Shown here: piece after piece, positions 1 to 5,696 of the stretch
How positions within the stretch are numbered: position 1 is the first letter of the stretch
How the letters are laid out: each line of letters begins with the position of its first letter
Assembly: GCA_964493475.1 (NCBI GenBank)
Contig: CAZBNS010000086.1
Location: forward strand, 1-6,656
Direction: 5' to 3'
Source: CALXSC01 sp964493475
GTDB taxonomy: Bacteria; Pseudomonadota; Alphaproteobacteria; Rickettsiales; UBA1997
DNA: 6,656 bases
Program-made: the position numbers and the translations under genes
Notes under the pieces: generated by a model
Databases searched by the model: none
Told to the model about the DNA's origin: nothing
The model's input: only the letters and a program-made list of their open reading frames with translations

Positions 1-989
1 CCGCAGGAACAGTAAATGTAAGTGGAGATTGTTTAGAAGGATATACTGGAGCACCGAAAAGGAATTGCTCATTAAGTGGAATATGGGATGGAATAATTAG
101 CGGTGCTTGTGTTCCGATAAGTGGGTGTGATAATGCTCTACTTAATACAAATAATGAAGTTCCTTATGCAATATTTACAATAACAACAGGAACAACAGAA
201 ATAGGCCAAGAACAAGAAGCAACAACTTGCGAAACTGGTTATGAAATGGCAGGAAGTGTTTATGCCGTATGCCAGAGTGATGGAACATGGCAGTATGGGA
301 ATAGTAATCCTTTGGTGGATGTGGCGGATAGTTGCTTACTAGTTGATGGGTGTAATAGCGGATATGCAAGTGATATTGATCTTAATGTTTTGGGTGTATT
401 CGAAGATGGAGTATATGGTATAGGTCTATGTGAATCAAACGGTGTCTTTGTAATGCTAATATGCAATAATGGAGAGTGGGAATTTGCTCCCAACCATTCA
501 TGTTCTCTAACTTGTAACTTCGGTGGAAATATCAGTGTTAATATTTTTATGGGCGGACATGGAGAAACTTCTATAGGTGAATGTATAGCAGACAGCTCGT
601 CTGTAGAAGTAATATGCAATAGCGGAGAGTGGGAATTTGCTCCTGGCTATTCGTGTCCTGCATATTGCGATGTCGGATTGGCAGAAAATATTGATGTTTA
701 TTTTTATGAATTAGTCGCAGATGGAGAAAATAGTGATGGTATCTGTCGATCGAACGGAAGGTTAGTAACTGCAATATGCAATAATGGGGAGTGGGAATTT
801 GCTCCCAACCATTCATGTTCTCTAACTTGTAATGGCCTTGGACTTGTTAATGTGTTTTCTATAGCCGGACATGGAGAAACTGCTATGGGTGAATGTGCAT
901 CAGACGGCTCGCCTGTAGAATTAATATGCAATAATGGACAGTTTGAATTTCTTCCTGGTTATTCATGTCCTTGTTATTCATGTCTTTGA
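1..989 (+). CDS. Cysteine-rich sushi-like modular protein, 5'-truncated by window edge
   Basis: The frame is open from base 3 to a TGA at 987-989, giving 328 visible residues; the start lies outside the window, and the ATG at 246 is an internal methionine, not the start. The protein is a chain of short cysteine modules. The first, residues about 7-37, has the pattern C..GY.G....C...G.W......C, reminiscent of the sushi/CCP fold. A second, more divergent module spans about 42-110. Four ~50-residue modules then alternate as b-a-b-a, each ending in a segment like NNGEWEFAPNHSC or NSGEWEFAPGYSC. Paired cysteines and short Gly/Trp turns suggest a disulfide-stabilised exported or surface protein, but the signal peptide, if any, is not visible. 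Function is unknown; adhesion or ligand binding is only a guess. The gene appears truncated at its 3' end too, because a fifth module follows out of frame (990-1126). It converges on nadK. Confidence 0.8.
   Translation, partial: AGTVNVSGDCLEGYTGAPKRNCSLSGIWDGIISGACVPISGCDNALLNTNNEVPYAIFTITTGTTEIGQEQEATTCETGYEMAGSVYAVCQSDGTWQYGNSNPLVDVADSCLLVDGCNSGYASDIDLNVLGVFEDGVYGIGLCESNGVFVMLICNNGEWEFAPNHSCSLTCNFGGNISVNIFMGGHGETSIGECIADSSSVEVICNSGEWEFAPGYSCPAYCDVGLAENIDVYFYELVADGENSDGICRSNGRLVTAICNNGEWEFAPNHSCSLTCNGLGLVNVFSIAGHGETAMGECASDGSPVELICNNGQFEFLPGYSCPCYSCL
461..967 (+). repeat. Tandem ~315-bp coding duplication (two module pairs)
   Basis: Two copies of a roughly 105-codon unit lie in tandem. Bases 461-517 and 776-832 are 57-bp copies with one mismatch (a silent third-position A/G in a Gly codon), 315 bp apart. 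The following 'cggacatggagaaact' block recurs at 554 and 866, 312 bp apart, showing a one-codon length difference. The shorter block 'ggagagtgggaatttgctcc' is at 471-490 and again at 624-643, with diverged relatives near 786 and 935, so each 315-bp unit is itself two related modules. The near-identity of the 57-bp blocks next to more diverged flanks suggests recent duplication or gene conversion. Confidence 0.8.
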
Positions 990-1126
990 GTCCGCAGTGG
1001 GAGAAATGCAGATAATATTGGTGTTCATCTTTTGAATTCACGCCAGCAGATGAAACGTCAATACTAGCACAATGTTTTGGTGGTAATTGGCACATTATTG
1101 AGCCATATTCCTGTGAACCACTATAG
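990..1126 (+). pseudogene. Out-of-frame remnant of a fifth C-terminal module
   Basis: After the TGA at 987-989 the sequence still resembles the earlier modules. In the same frame, bases 1008-1032 read NADNIGVHLL, matching AENIDVYFYEL of the second b module. From about 1031 the match jumps to the next frame (bases 1031-1126), reading FEFTPADETSILAQC and then FGGNWHIIEPYSCEPL, followed by TAG TAG at 1124-1129. This matches GETSIGEC...GEWEFAPGYSC in spacing and cysteines. Compared with bases 690-720, one base is missing in 'catcttttgaatt' near 1031-1035. The ancestral gene therefore most likely ended at 1126, just before nadK, and has since gained a stop and a frameshift. A sequencing or assembly error is the alternative. 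Confidence 0.65.
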
Positions 1127-1134
1127 TAGTTTTA

Positions 1135-1932
1135 TTAACTATAAAATTGCTGATTCATAATTTTTTCATCAATGCTTTCAAATTTATTGAAAAGAACATT
1201 GATTTTTTTATTAAAATCAACCATAATTTCAACAGCAGAAGTATTTTTAAACTCAACAAAATCAGCCGTGGCACTAACAGCTCTCATTTTTGGCTCAATG
1301 ATTTCAAAGTTAATCTTTGTAGTGTTCCTCACAATAGCTCCCTTCCATAATCGTGGTTTAAATGGACTTATTGGAGTAATAGAAAGAGAATTACTATCAA
1401 GCGGTAAAATTGGACCATTTAAGGACAAGTTATAAGCGGTAGAACCAGCAGGCGTAGCAACTATTACACCATCAGCTATCAGCTCATTTAATTTGTCATT
1501 ATCGTTTATCTTGATTTTGATATGGCTAGCATTGTGAGTACTTCGCAATAGTGCAACTTCATTAATTGCATAAACGATTTTCTGTTCACCTTTTGTATTT
1601 TTAACTATAGCTTTTAATGGATTAATCACATATCTTTGCGAATTTTCAATTAAATCAAATATATTCATTTCAAAAATATATTTAGAGTTATTCATTAAAA
1701 ATCCTTGCGTTCCGCAGTTGACACCATAAAAATCAATGTTGTAATTTAAAAACTTATGTAAAGTTCTAAGCATGAAACCATCACCGCCTAAAACAAACAA
1801 AAAATCAATCTTGTTTTTTTTCAGATCTTGAATAGCTTCTATTTTTTTAAAAGATTTGCTTAGCAAAAATTCTTCTTCCTCAGAGCATTCTTTGACTTTG
1901 CTTGCAACGAAACCTATATTTTTATATTTCAT
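1135..1932 (-). CDS. nadK: NAD kinase
   Basis: This 265-residue protein phosphorylates NAD to NADP in the cytoplasm, normally with ATP or polyphosphate, and is the source of the NADP(H) pool. The family hallmarks are present: GGDG at residues 49-52 in 'FVLGGDGFMLRTLH', GVNCGTQGFL at 70-79, the NE pair at 124-125 in 'YAINEVALLR', and the glycine-rich DGVIVATPAGSTAY at 154-167. These are followed by ITPISPFKPRLWKGA, close to the alphaproteobacterial form of the enzyme. The length is normal for the compact bacterial type. The start at 1932 is chosen because it begins at the first family residues (KNIGFVAS), overlaps the birA stop by four bases (ATGA), and has an AGGAG at 1943-1947 with 10-base spacing. 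It is probably co-transcribed and translationally coupled with birA. The TAA at 1135-1137 lies eight bases from the ancestral end of the convergent gene. Confidence 0.95.
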   Translation of the reverse strand: MKYKNIGFVASKVKECSEEEEFLLSKSFKKIEAIQDLKKNKIDFLFVLGGDGFMLRTLHKFLNYNIDFYGVNCGTQGFLMNNSKYIFEMNIFDLIENSQRYVINPLKAIVKNTKGEQKIVYAINEVALLRSTHNASHIKIKINDNDKLNELIADGVIVATPAGSTAYNLSLNGPILPLDSNSLSITPISPFKPRLWKGAIVRNTTKINFEIIEPKMRAVSATADFVEFKNTSAVEIMVDFNKKINVLFNKFESIDEKIMNQQFYS

Positions 1933-2642
1933 GCGAATATATCTCCTGATTTAATATATAAAGTTTTGTCTTTTGTCTCTAAAATTAAAGTGCCGTCTTT
2001 GTCTAAATCTTTAAAAATTCCCTCTTCTTCATTTACTTTAATTTTTTGGCCTAATCTATAACAATTTTTTAGCCATCTTTCTCTTATTGTAGGAAAGCCA
2101 TATTTCTTCCACTCATCAAATAAATAGCTAAAATTATTTAGAAATTCAGTTAAAAGAGGATATCTTTCAACAAAAATCTTTTCAGCCTCAAGAGATGTTG
2201 GATTAAAAATTGTATTAATTGGGTATGATTTTATATTTACGCCAATTCCTATAACTAGACTTTTTAATAAAATATCAAATTCCAATAGTATGCCACAGCA
2301 TTTTTTTTCATTAATCAAAATATCATTCGGCCATTTCAATAAAATCGAATTATTTTTATCAAATTTTTTAATAGCCTCCCTCATAGCCAAGCCAGATAAA
2401 AACGAAAGTTGACTATAATTTAACCTATTATCATTAATGCTTAAAATAATAGAAAAATATAAATTTCCATTATTTTCACTATTCCATATTCTACTTGATT
2501 TTCCCTTTCCATTTGATTGCGATTGCGCTATAATTATGGTATTTATAGGAAAATTTTTTATAGCATTCATGGTGGAATCCACGCAATCAAACTCAATTAT
2601 ATTATAATTTAAAAACCGAGTTTGATTGATAATTTTATTCAT
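1929..2642 (-). CDS. birA: Biotin--[acetyl-CoA-carboxylase] ligase (monofunctional BirA)
   Basis: This 237-residue enzyme activates biotin to biotinyl-5'-AMP and transfers it to the biotin carboxyl carrier protein of acetyl-CoA carboxylase and similar enzymes. Visible family motifs are DSTMNA at residues 22-27, the biotinyl-AMP loop GKGKSSRIW at 45-53 (usually GRGRRGRxW), LYFSIIL at 61-67, the catalytic KWPNDILI at 103-110, CCGILLE at 115-121 and GIGVN at 132-136. The small C-terminal beta domain ends with LYIKSGDIFA. The N-terminal winged-helix DNA-binding domain of E. coli BirA is absent, so this is a group I ligase that should not act as the biotin repressor. The TGA stop overlaps the nadK ATG. 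The start at 2642 has no clear ribosome binding site but fits the family length. It follows the upstream unknown gene by 58 bp. Confidence 0.94.
   Translation of the reverse strand: MNKIINQTRFLNYNIIEFDCVDSTMNAIKNFPINTIIIAQSQSNGKGKSSRIWNSENNGNLYFSIILSINDNRLNYSQLSFLSGLAMREAIKKFDKNNSILLKWPNDILINEKKCCGILLEFDILLKSLVIGIGVNIKSYPINTIFNPTSLEAEKIFVERYPLLTEFLNNFSYLFDEWKKYGFPTIRERWLKNCYRLGQKIKVNEEEGIFKDLDKDGTLILETKDKTLYIKSGDIFA
1943..1947 (-). promoter_or_regulatory. Shine-Dalgarno of nadK inside birA
   Basis: AGGAG on the minus strand lies within the last codons of birA, 10 bases before the nadK ATG. It is one of the few clear Shine-Dalgarno sites in the window; birA, fabF and skp have none that is convincing. 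It supports the 1932 start and reinitiation or coupling across the ATGA overlap. Confidence 0.7.
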
Positions 2643-2700
2643 ATTTTTAATAAAAAATTATAATTATTATGCTACAGTGAGTATATTGGAGGTTCGTTTA

Positions 2701-3387
2701 TTATCGCACTAAAGATTGTCTGGTATTACCTTTATCACTAGAAGATTTATGGCTTTTTTGTCCAGCAACTCTTTGCTGTCTCTTGTTTTCTTCCGTTTTT
2801 ACTCTTTCTGCTTCTTGTTGTGCTAAAGCTTTTTCTACATCTGCAATAGCTGTTCTAACTTTTTCTACACGAGCATTCAAATTCTCATGAGTCTCATGCG
2901 CAGCATCAGACAATTTTGTTGTAGGAGATGGTATTTCATCCAAAGGTACAAGACCAAACGTTTCATCACTTATCCATTTTTTTAACTCTTTTAAAACAGG
3001 TCTTGGAGCATTACCAGTAGCTATAATCAAAATTCCTAACACTGGACAAAACGGCAAAAGAGCGACACCTAATGCTGTTGAAGCAACTCCAACATATGTT
3101 GTAGTAGCCAATTCGTTCGCCGCTCTATCACCCGACCAGCCAACTTTTTTCTCATCTCTTTCATCTTCACTATAAAATCCAAAATAGTTCCCTGCTGCAC
3201 ACCACTCAATCCAATTTCTATGTCCATATTCACTAATCTTTGCCAAAGCTTCTTTTGCTTTTTTGCCGTCTTCGCCTTTTGATTCTAGTTTATTTATAAC
3301 CCAATTTTTAAATCTACTAAAAACAGATGTTTCTTCTGTTTTTTCCTTTGCCTTTGGTTCTGCCCCAGTTCTTGTTGATTCTTCCAT
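2701..3387 (-). CDS. Hypothetical protein with one hydrophobic segment and charged coiled-coil C-terminus
   Basis: I do not recognise this 228-residue protein. The N-terminus (1-55) is strongly charged and Lys/Glu-rich with no signal peptide. Residues 56-75 hold an aromatic cluster (HRNWIEWCAAGNYFGFY). Residues 96-126 form a long hydrophobic stretch rich in Ala, Val, Leu and Ile, interrupted by P112 and P115, which could be one membrane span or a re-entrant hairpin. Residues 160-206 look like a coiled coil (repeated Ala/Glu/Val heptad-like spacing), and the last 25 residues are basic and Ser/Lys/Gln-rich. The overall layout could suit an inner-membrane-associated protein or a secreted effector, but nothing in the sequence decides this. 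It has a good promoter of its own (3418-3446) and no clear Shine-Dalgarno. birA lies 58 bp downstream on the same strand, so read-through into birA is possible. Confidence 0.75.
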   Translation of the reverse strand: MEESTRTGAEPKAKEKTEETSVFSRFKNWVINKLESKGEDGKKAKEALAKISEYGHRNWIEWCAAGNYFGFYSEDERDEKKVGWSGDRAANELATTTYVGVASTALGVALLPFCPVLGILIIATGNAPRPVLKELKKWISDETFGLVPLDEIPSPTTKLSDAAHETHENLNARVEKVRTAIADVEKALAQQEAERVKTEENKRQQRVAGQKSHKSSSDKGNTRQSLVR

Positions 3388-3417
3388 AAAATATAGTTAA
3401 TTTATAATCTGCTATGG

Positions 3418-3446
3418 ATTATACAATATATATATTTATTTTACAA
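3418..3446 (-). promoter_or_regulatory. Sigma70-type promoter for the 2701-3387 gene
   Basis: On the minus strand TTGTAA (3446-3441) is followed after exactly 17 bp by a consensus TATAAT (3423-3418). This predicts a start of transcription near 3411 and a leader of about 24 bases before the ATG at 3387. The spacer is an alternating TA run. Confidence 0.65.
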
Positions 3447-3490
3447 TCAAAAAGTAATTTAAGCCTCCAAAATTCAATAATCTTTTTTTC

Positions 3491-3518
3491 TTGAAAATTA
3501 AAACTTTGCCTATAAAAT
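3491..3518 (+). promoter_or_regulatory. Probable promoter of fabF
   Basis: TTGAAA at 3491-3496 and TAAAAT at 3513-3518 are separated by 16 bp, each one mismatch from consensus. The predicted transcript would start near 3525, leaving about 36 bases before the ATG at 3561. That places the in-frame TTG at 3528 practically at the 5' end of the RNA and argues against it as the start codon. Confidence 0.5.
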
Positions 3519-3560
3519 TGGGTTAAATTGTTTAAAGTTAGCAATAAAAAATATTTTTAT

Positions 3561-4835
3561 ATGGAAAGAAGAAGAGTAGTTATTACTGGAATGGGTTTAG
3601 TTTCCCCCTTAGGAAATAATGTAAAGAATAGCTGGGATGGGATTATCAATTCAAAAAGTGGTATTAGAAAAATTCAAAGTTTTAACATTGAAGGATTACC
3701 TGACAGCATAAGTAAAATAGCTGGTGAGGTTAAAATTGGTGAAGGGGAAAATGAATTTAATCCAGATTTATTTGTAGAAAAAAAAGAACAAAGAAAAATG
3801 GGAAAATTTATATTGTTAGCTATGGGTGCTGCCGAAGAAGCGTTGGTAGACGCTAATTGGAAACCTACAAATGAAGGAGACTTAAAAAGAACCGGCGTTT
3901 TTATGGGTTCTGGTATCGGTGGATTGGATTACATCCAAAATACATGCGAGACATTATTTTCTAGGGGCATTAACAAAATCACTCCGTTTTTTGTTCCTGC
4001 AAGTTTAATAAATTTAATTAGCGGACATGTTTCTATAAAATACGGTTTTACTGGACCTAATCAAGCAATGGTAACCGCATGTGCGTCTGGTAGCCACGCT
4101 ATCGGGGAAAGTGGATTGCTTATATCTAGAGGCGATGCAGATGTTATGATATGCGGCGGTTCCGAATCTACAATTTGCGAACTCGGCGTAGGAGGATTCT
4201 CAGCCATGCACGCTCTTTCAACATCTTTTACAGAAACACCAGAGCAAGCGTCTAGGCCGTGGAGCAAAGGAAGAGATGGATTCGTAATAGCAGAAGGTGC
4301 TGGCGTTTTAGTACTTGAAGAATACGAGCACGCAAAAAAAAGAGGTGCAAAAGTTTATGCGGAATTAGTTGGCTTTGGATCAAGCGGCGACGCTTACAAT
4401 ATAGTTTTGCCAGAACCAGAAGGCAGAGGTCAAATTCAAGCTATGGAAATGGCCTTGAAGAGTGCAAATATAACTACTGACAAAATTGATTACATTAATG
4501 CGCACGGAACATCTACTCCAAAAGGCGATATTTTTGAGTTTAACTCAGTAAAAAAAGTATTTGCCAATAATTTAAGCAAATTATCAATGTCTTCAACAAA
4601 GTCAGCAACAGGACACACTTTAGGTGCAGCTGGCGCTATTGAGGCAATATTTTCAATACTGACTTTAAAGAATAATATTTTACCGCCAACATTAAACTTA
4701 ACAGATATTGATGAAGAGTGCCAAGGCATTGATTTAGTTCCTTTAAAAGCAAAAGAAAAAGATACTCAATATATATTGTCAAACTCATTTGGATTTGGCG
4801 GAACTAACGCAAGTTTAATATTCAAAAAAATATAA
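3561..4835 (+). CDS. fabF: 3-oxoacyl-[acyl-carrier-protein] synthase II (KAS II)
   Basis: FabF condenses malonyl-ACP with acyl-ACP to extend fatty acids, in the cytoplasm. From ATG 3561 the product has 424 residues, close to the usual 410-425, and starts with the classic RRVVITGMGLVSPLG. The Cys-His-His triad is complete: C174 in VTACASGSHAIG, H315 in NAHGTSTPKGD and H352 in SSTKSATGHTLGAAGA. The C-terminal gatekeeper loop NSFGFGGTNASLIF is at 408-421. An in-frame TTG at 3528 would add 11 residues that do not belong to the family and is not preferred. One odd spot is residues 277-284, DAYNIVLP, where E. coli FabF has DAYHMTSP, so His268 and Thr270 of that enzyme are replaced by Asn and Val. 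acpP, the usual neighbour, is not in the window; a skp-like gene follows after 65 bp. Confidence 0.96.
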   Translation: MERRRVVITGMGLVSPLGNNVKNSWDGIINSKSGIRKIQSFNIEGLPDSISKIAGEVKIGEGENEFNPDLFVEKKEQRKMGKFILLAMGAAEEALVDANWKPTNEGDLKRTGVFMGSGIGGLDYIQNTCETLFSRGINKITPFFVPASLINLISGHVSIKYGFTGPNQAMVTACASGSHAIGESGLLISRGDADVMICGGSESTICELGVGGFSAMHALSTSFTETPEQASRPWSKGRDGFVIAEGAGVLVLEEYEHAKKRGAKVYAELVGFGSSGDAYNIVLPEPEGRGQIQAMEMALKSANITTDKIDYINAHGTSTPKGDIFEFNSVKKVFANNLSKLSMSSTKSATGHTLGAAGAIEAIFSILTLKNNILPPTLNLTDIDEECQGIDLVPLKAKEKDTQYILSNSFGFGGTNASLIFKKI

Positions 4836-4836
4836 T

Positions 4837-4866
4837 TTGACATTAAATTACAAATAAGATTTTATT
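4837..4866 (+). promoter_or_regulatory. Possible promoter of the skp-like gene
   Basis: A perfect TTGACA at 4837-4842 begins one base after the fabF stop codon. A -10-like TTTATT (4861-4866, four of six consensus bases) follows at 18 bp. The leader to the ATG at 4901 would be roughly 28 bases. No hairpin terminator separates fabF from this gene, so read-through from fabF is also likely. Confidence 0.45.
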
Positions 4867-4900
4867 GAATATGAAGATTATTAATAACGATTGGTAGAAA

Positions 4901-5428
4901 ATGAAAAAAATTTTGTTTTGTTTGTTGGGATTGATGCTAGTATTTGGCAATGTTGAAGCTAGAGCCAGTGATATTGCTATTGTAAATTTAGAAGAAATTG
5001 TAAATAATTCAACAGCAATGGTTAAAGCTAAGAAAAAGCTGGAAACAAAAAAAACTGACATAGAAAAAAAATTGAAAGCAGAAGAAAAGAGCTTGTCTGA
5101 TGAGAAAAATTCTTTAGAAGGGCAGATAAAAATACTGTCCCAAGATGTAGCTCAAGAAAAAATAATGGCTTTCCAAGAAAAAGTTATTGCATTTCAAAAC
5201 AAAGTAAAAAATAACGAAAGCGAACTGCAAAAAAACTTCATGGATATTTATGTGGAAATAACAAATAATATAAAAGACGTTATTGTTGAGATGAGGAATG
5301 AAAAGGGCAGCAAATATGATTTCGATGTTGTATTGCCAAAAGCTTCTACTCTTTACAATAGCCAGAGTATAGACATTTCTGCGGAAGTTCTAGCTAGATT
5401 AAACAAAAGATTAAAAGAAATAAAATAA
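4901..5428 (+). CDS. skp: OmpH/Skp family periplasmic chaperone
   Basis: The 175-residue product has a clean Sec signal peptide: KK at positions 2-3, a hydrophobic core IFCLLG-like stretch to about residue 16, and a likely cleavage after ARA at 20-22. The mature protein starts with DIAIVNLEEIVNNSTAMVKAKKKLE, matching the first strand and helix of the Skp/OmpH family. A long Lys/Glu-rich region without proline, about residues 38-115, forms the paired helices of the 'tentacles', and the C-terminal part (VVLPKASTLYNSQSIDISAEVLARLNKRLKEIK) folds back into the body domain, as is usual for the family. Skp trimers hold unfolded outer-membrane proteins in the periplasm on the way to the BAM complex. 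The start is fixed by the signal peptide. No strong Shine-Dalgarno is seen. In many proteobacteria skp follows bamA; here it follows fabF. Confidence 0.88.
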   Translation: MKKILFCLLGLMLVFGNVEARASDIAIVNLEEIVNNSTAMVKAKKKLETKKTDIEKKLKAEEKSLSDEKNSLEGQIKILSQDVAQEKIMAFQEKVIAFQNKVKNNESELQKNFMDIYVEITNNIKDVIVEMRNEKGSKYDFDVVLPKASTLYNSQSIDISAEVLARLNKRLKEIK

Positions 5429-5440
5429 TTAGCTTAAATC

Positions 5441-5464
5441 AAGAAGTTTAAAAAACTTTTTTAA
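5441..5464 (+). terminator. Weak Rho-independent terminator after skp
   Basis: AAGAAGTTT (5441-5449) can pair with AAACTTTTT (5453-5461) around an AAA loop, with one G-T wobble. The stem is 9 bp but very AT-rich, and the T-run is partly used by the stem. It lies 12 bases after the skp stop codon and before a new promoter, which supports a termination role, though the hairpin alone would be weak. Confidence 0.45.
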
Positions 5465-5625
5465 TATTTTTATTATTTAGTTGAAGCATAAAAAACAATT
5501 ACAATAACAACTTATGTATGATGCATATTTTGTTGGCTAAAGCATACTAGTTTGGTTATTAGTTCACAAAAAACAAGGTTTAAATAGAGAATTTAGCTAA
5601 AGAATTATTATAACAAAATTATCTA

Positions 5626-5654
5626 TTGACAGTCTCTAAGAAATAATATATCAT
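5626..5654 (+). promoter_or_regulatory. Strong promoter of the LRR-like gene
   Basis: A perfect TTGACA (5626-5631) is followed after 17 bp by TATCAT (5649-5654), one mismatch from consensus. Transcription would begin near 5661, giving a leader of about 36 bases. This is the best-matching promoter in the window and makes the repeat gene an independent transcription unit. Confidence 0.75.
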
Positions 5655-5680
5655 ATCTTTAATAATTTTTATAAAAACAA

Positions 5681-5686
5681 AAAAGG
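5681..5686 (+). promoter_or_regulatory. Ribosome binding site of the LRR-like gene
   Basis: AAAAGG ends 10 bases before the ATG at 5697. It is only a partial Shine-Dalgarno, but it is clearer than those of fabF and skp and supports this start. Confidence 0.45.
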
Positions 5687-5696
5687 TAATAAATAT

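Larger units (their letters stand above)
5429..5696. other. 268-bp intergenic spacer
   Basis: Apart from the hairpin near its left end and the promoter near its right end, I see no open reading frame with coding character, no RNA gene and no clear repeats here. The middle part, about 5470-5620, is AT-rich sequence with a few short palindromes such as ATGCAT at 5521-5526. Confidence 0.6.

Noticed and set aside
246..248. ATG 246 as the start of the first gene
   Set aside because: The frame is open upstream to the window edge and encodes another clear cysteine module, and there is no ribosome binding site.
987..989. TGA read as tryptophan so that the first gene continues
   Set aside because: The same frame stops again at 1062-1066, module similarity changes frame before that, and birA uses TGA as its stop in an ATGA overlap. 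The standard code fits better.
175..1095. Several minus-strand open frames opposite the cysteine-rich gene
   Set aside because: They repeat one another because they are antisense to the coding repeats; their composition (His/Ser/Pro-rich) is that of reverse-complement coding sequence.
1147..1435. Plus-strand open frames of 67 and 87 codons
   Set aside because: They lie antisense to the well-supported nadK and show no family features; they are shadows.
2657..2679. Promoter for birA with TATAAT at 2657-2662
   Set aside because: The -10 box is perfect on the minus strand but the -35 (TATACT) is poor and the leader would be only about 8 bases; read-through from the upstream gene is as likely.
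3528..3560. TTG start for fabF adding 11 residues
   Set aside because: The extra residues are not part of the family, the TTG sits at the predicted transcript start, and ATG 3561 gives the normal N-terminus.
5515..5545. Small peptide gene starting near the ATG at 5514
   Set aside because: It would have only about eight codons, with no ribosome binding site and no sign of coding.
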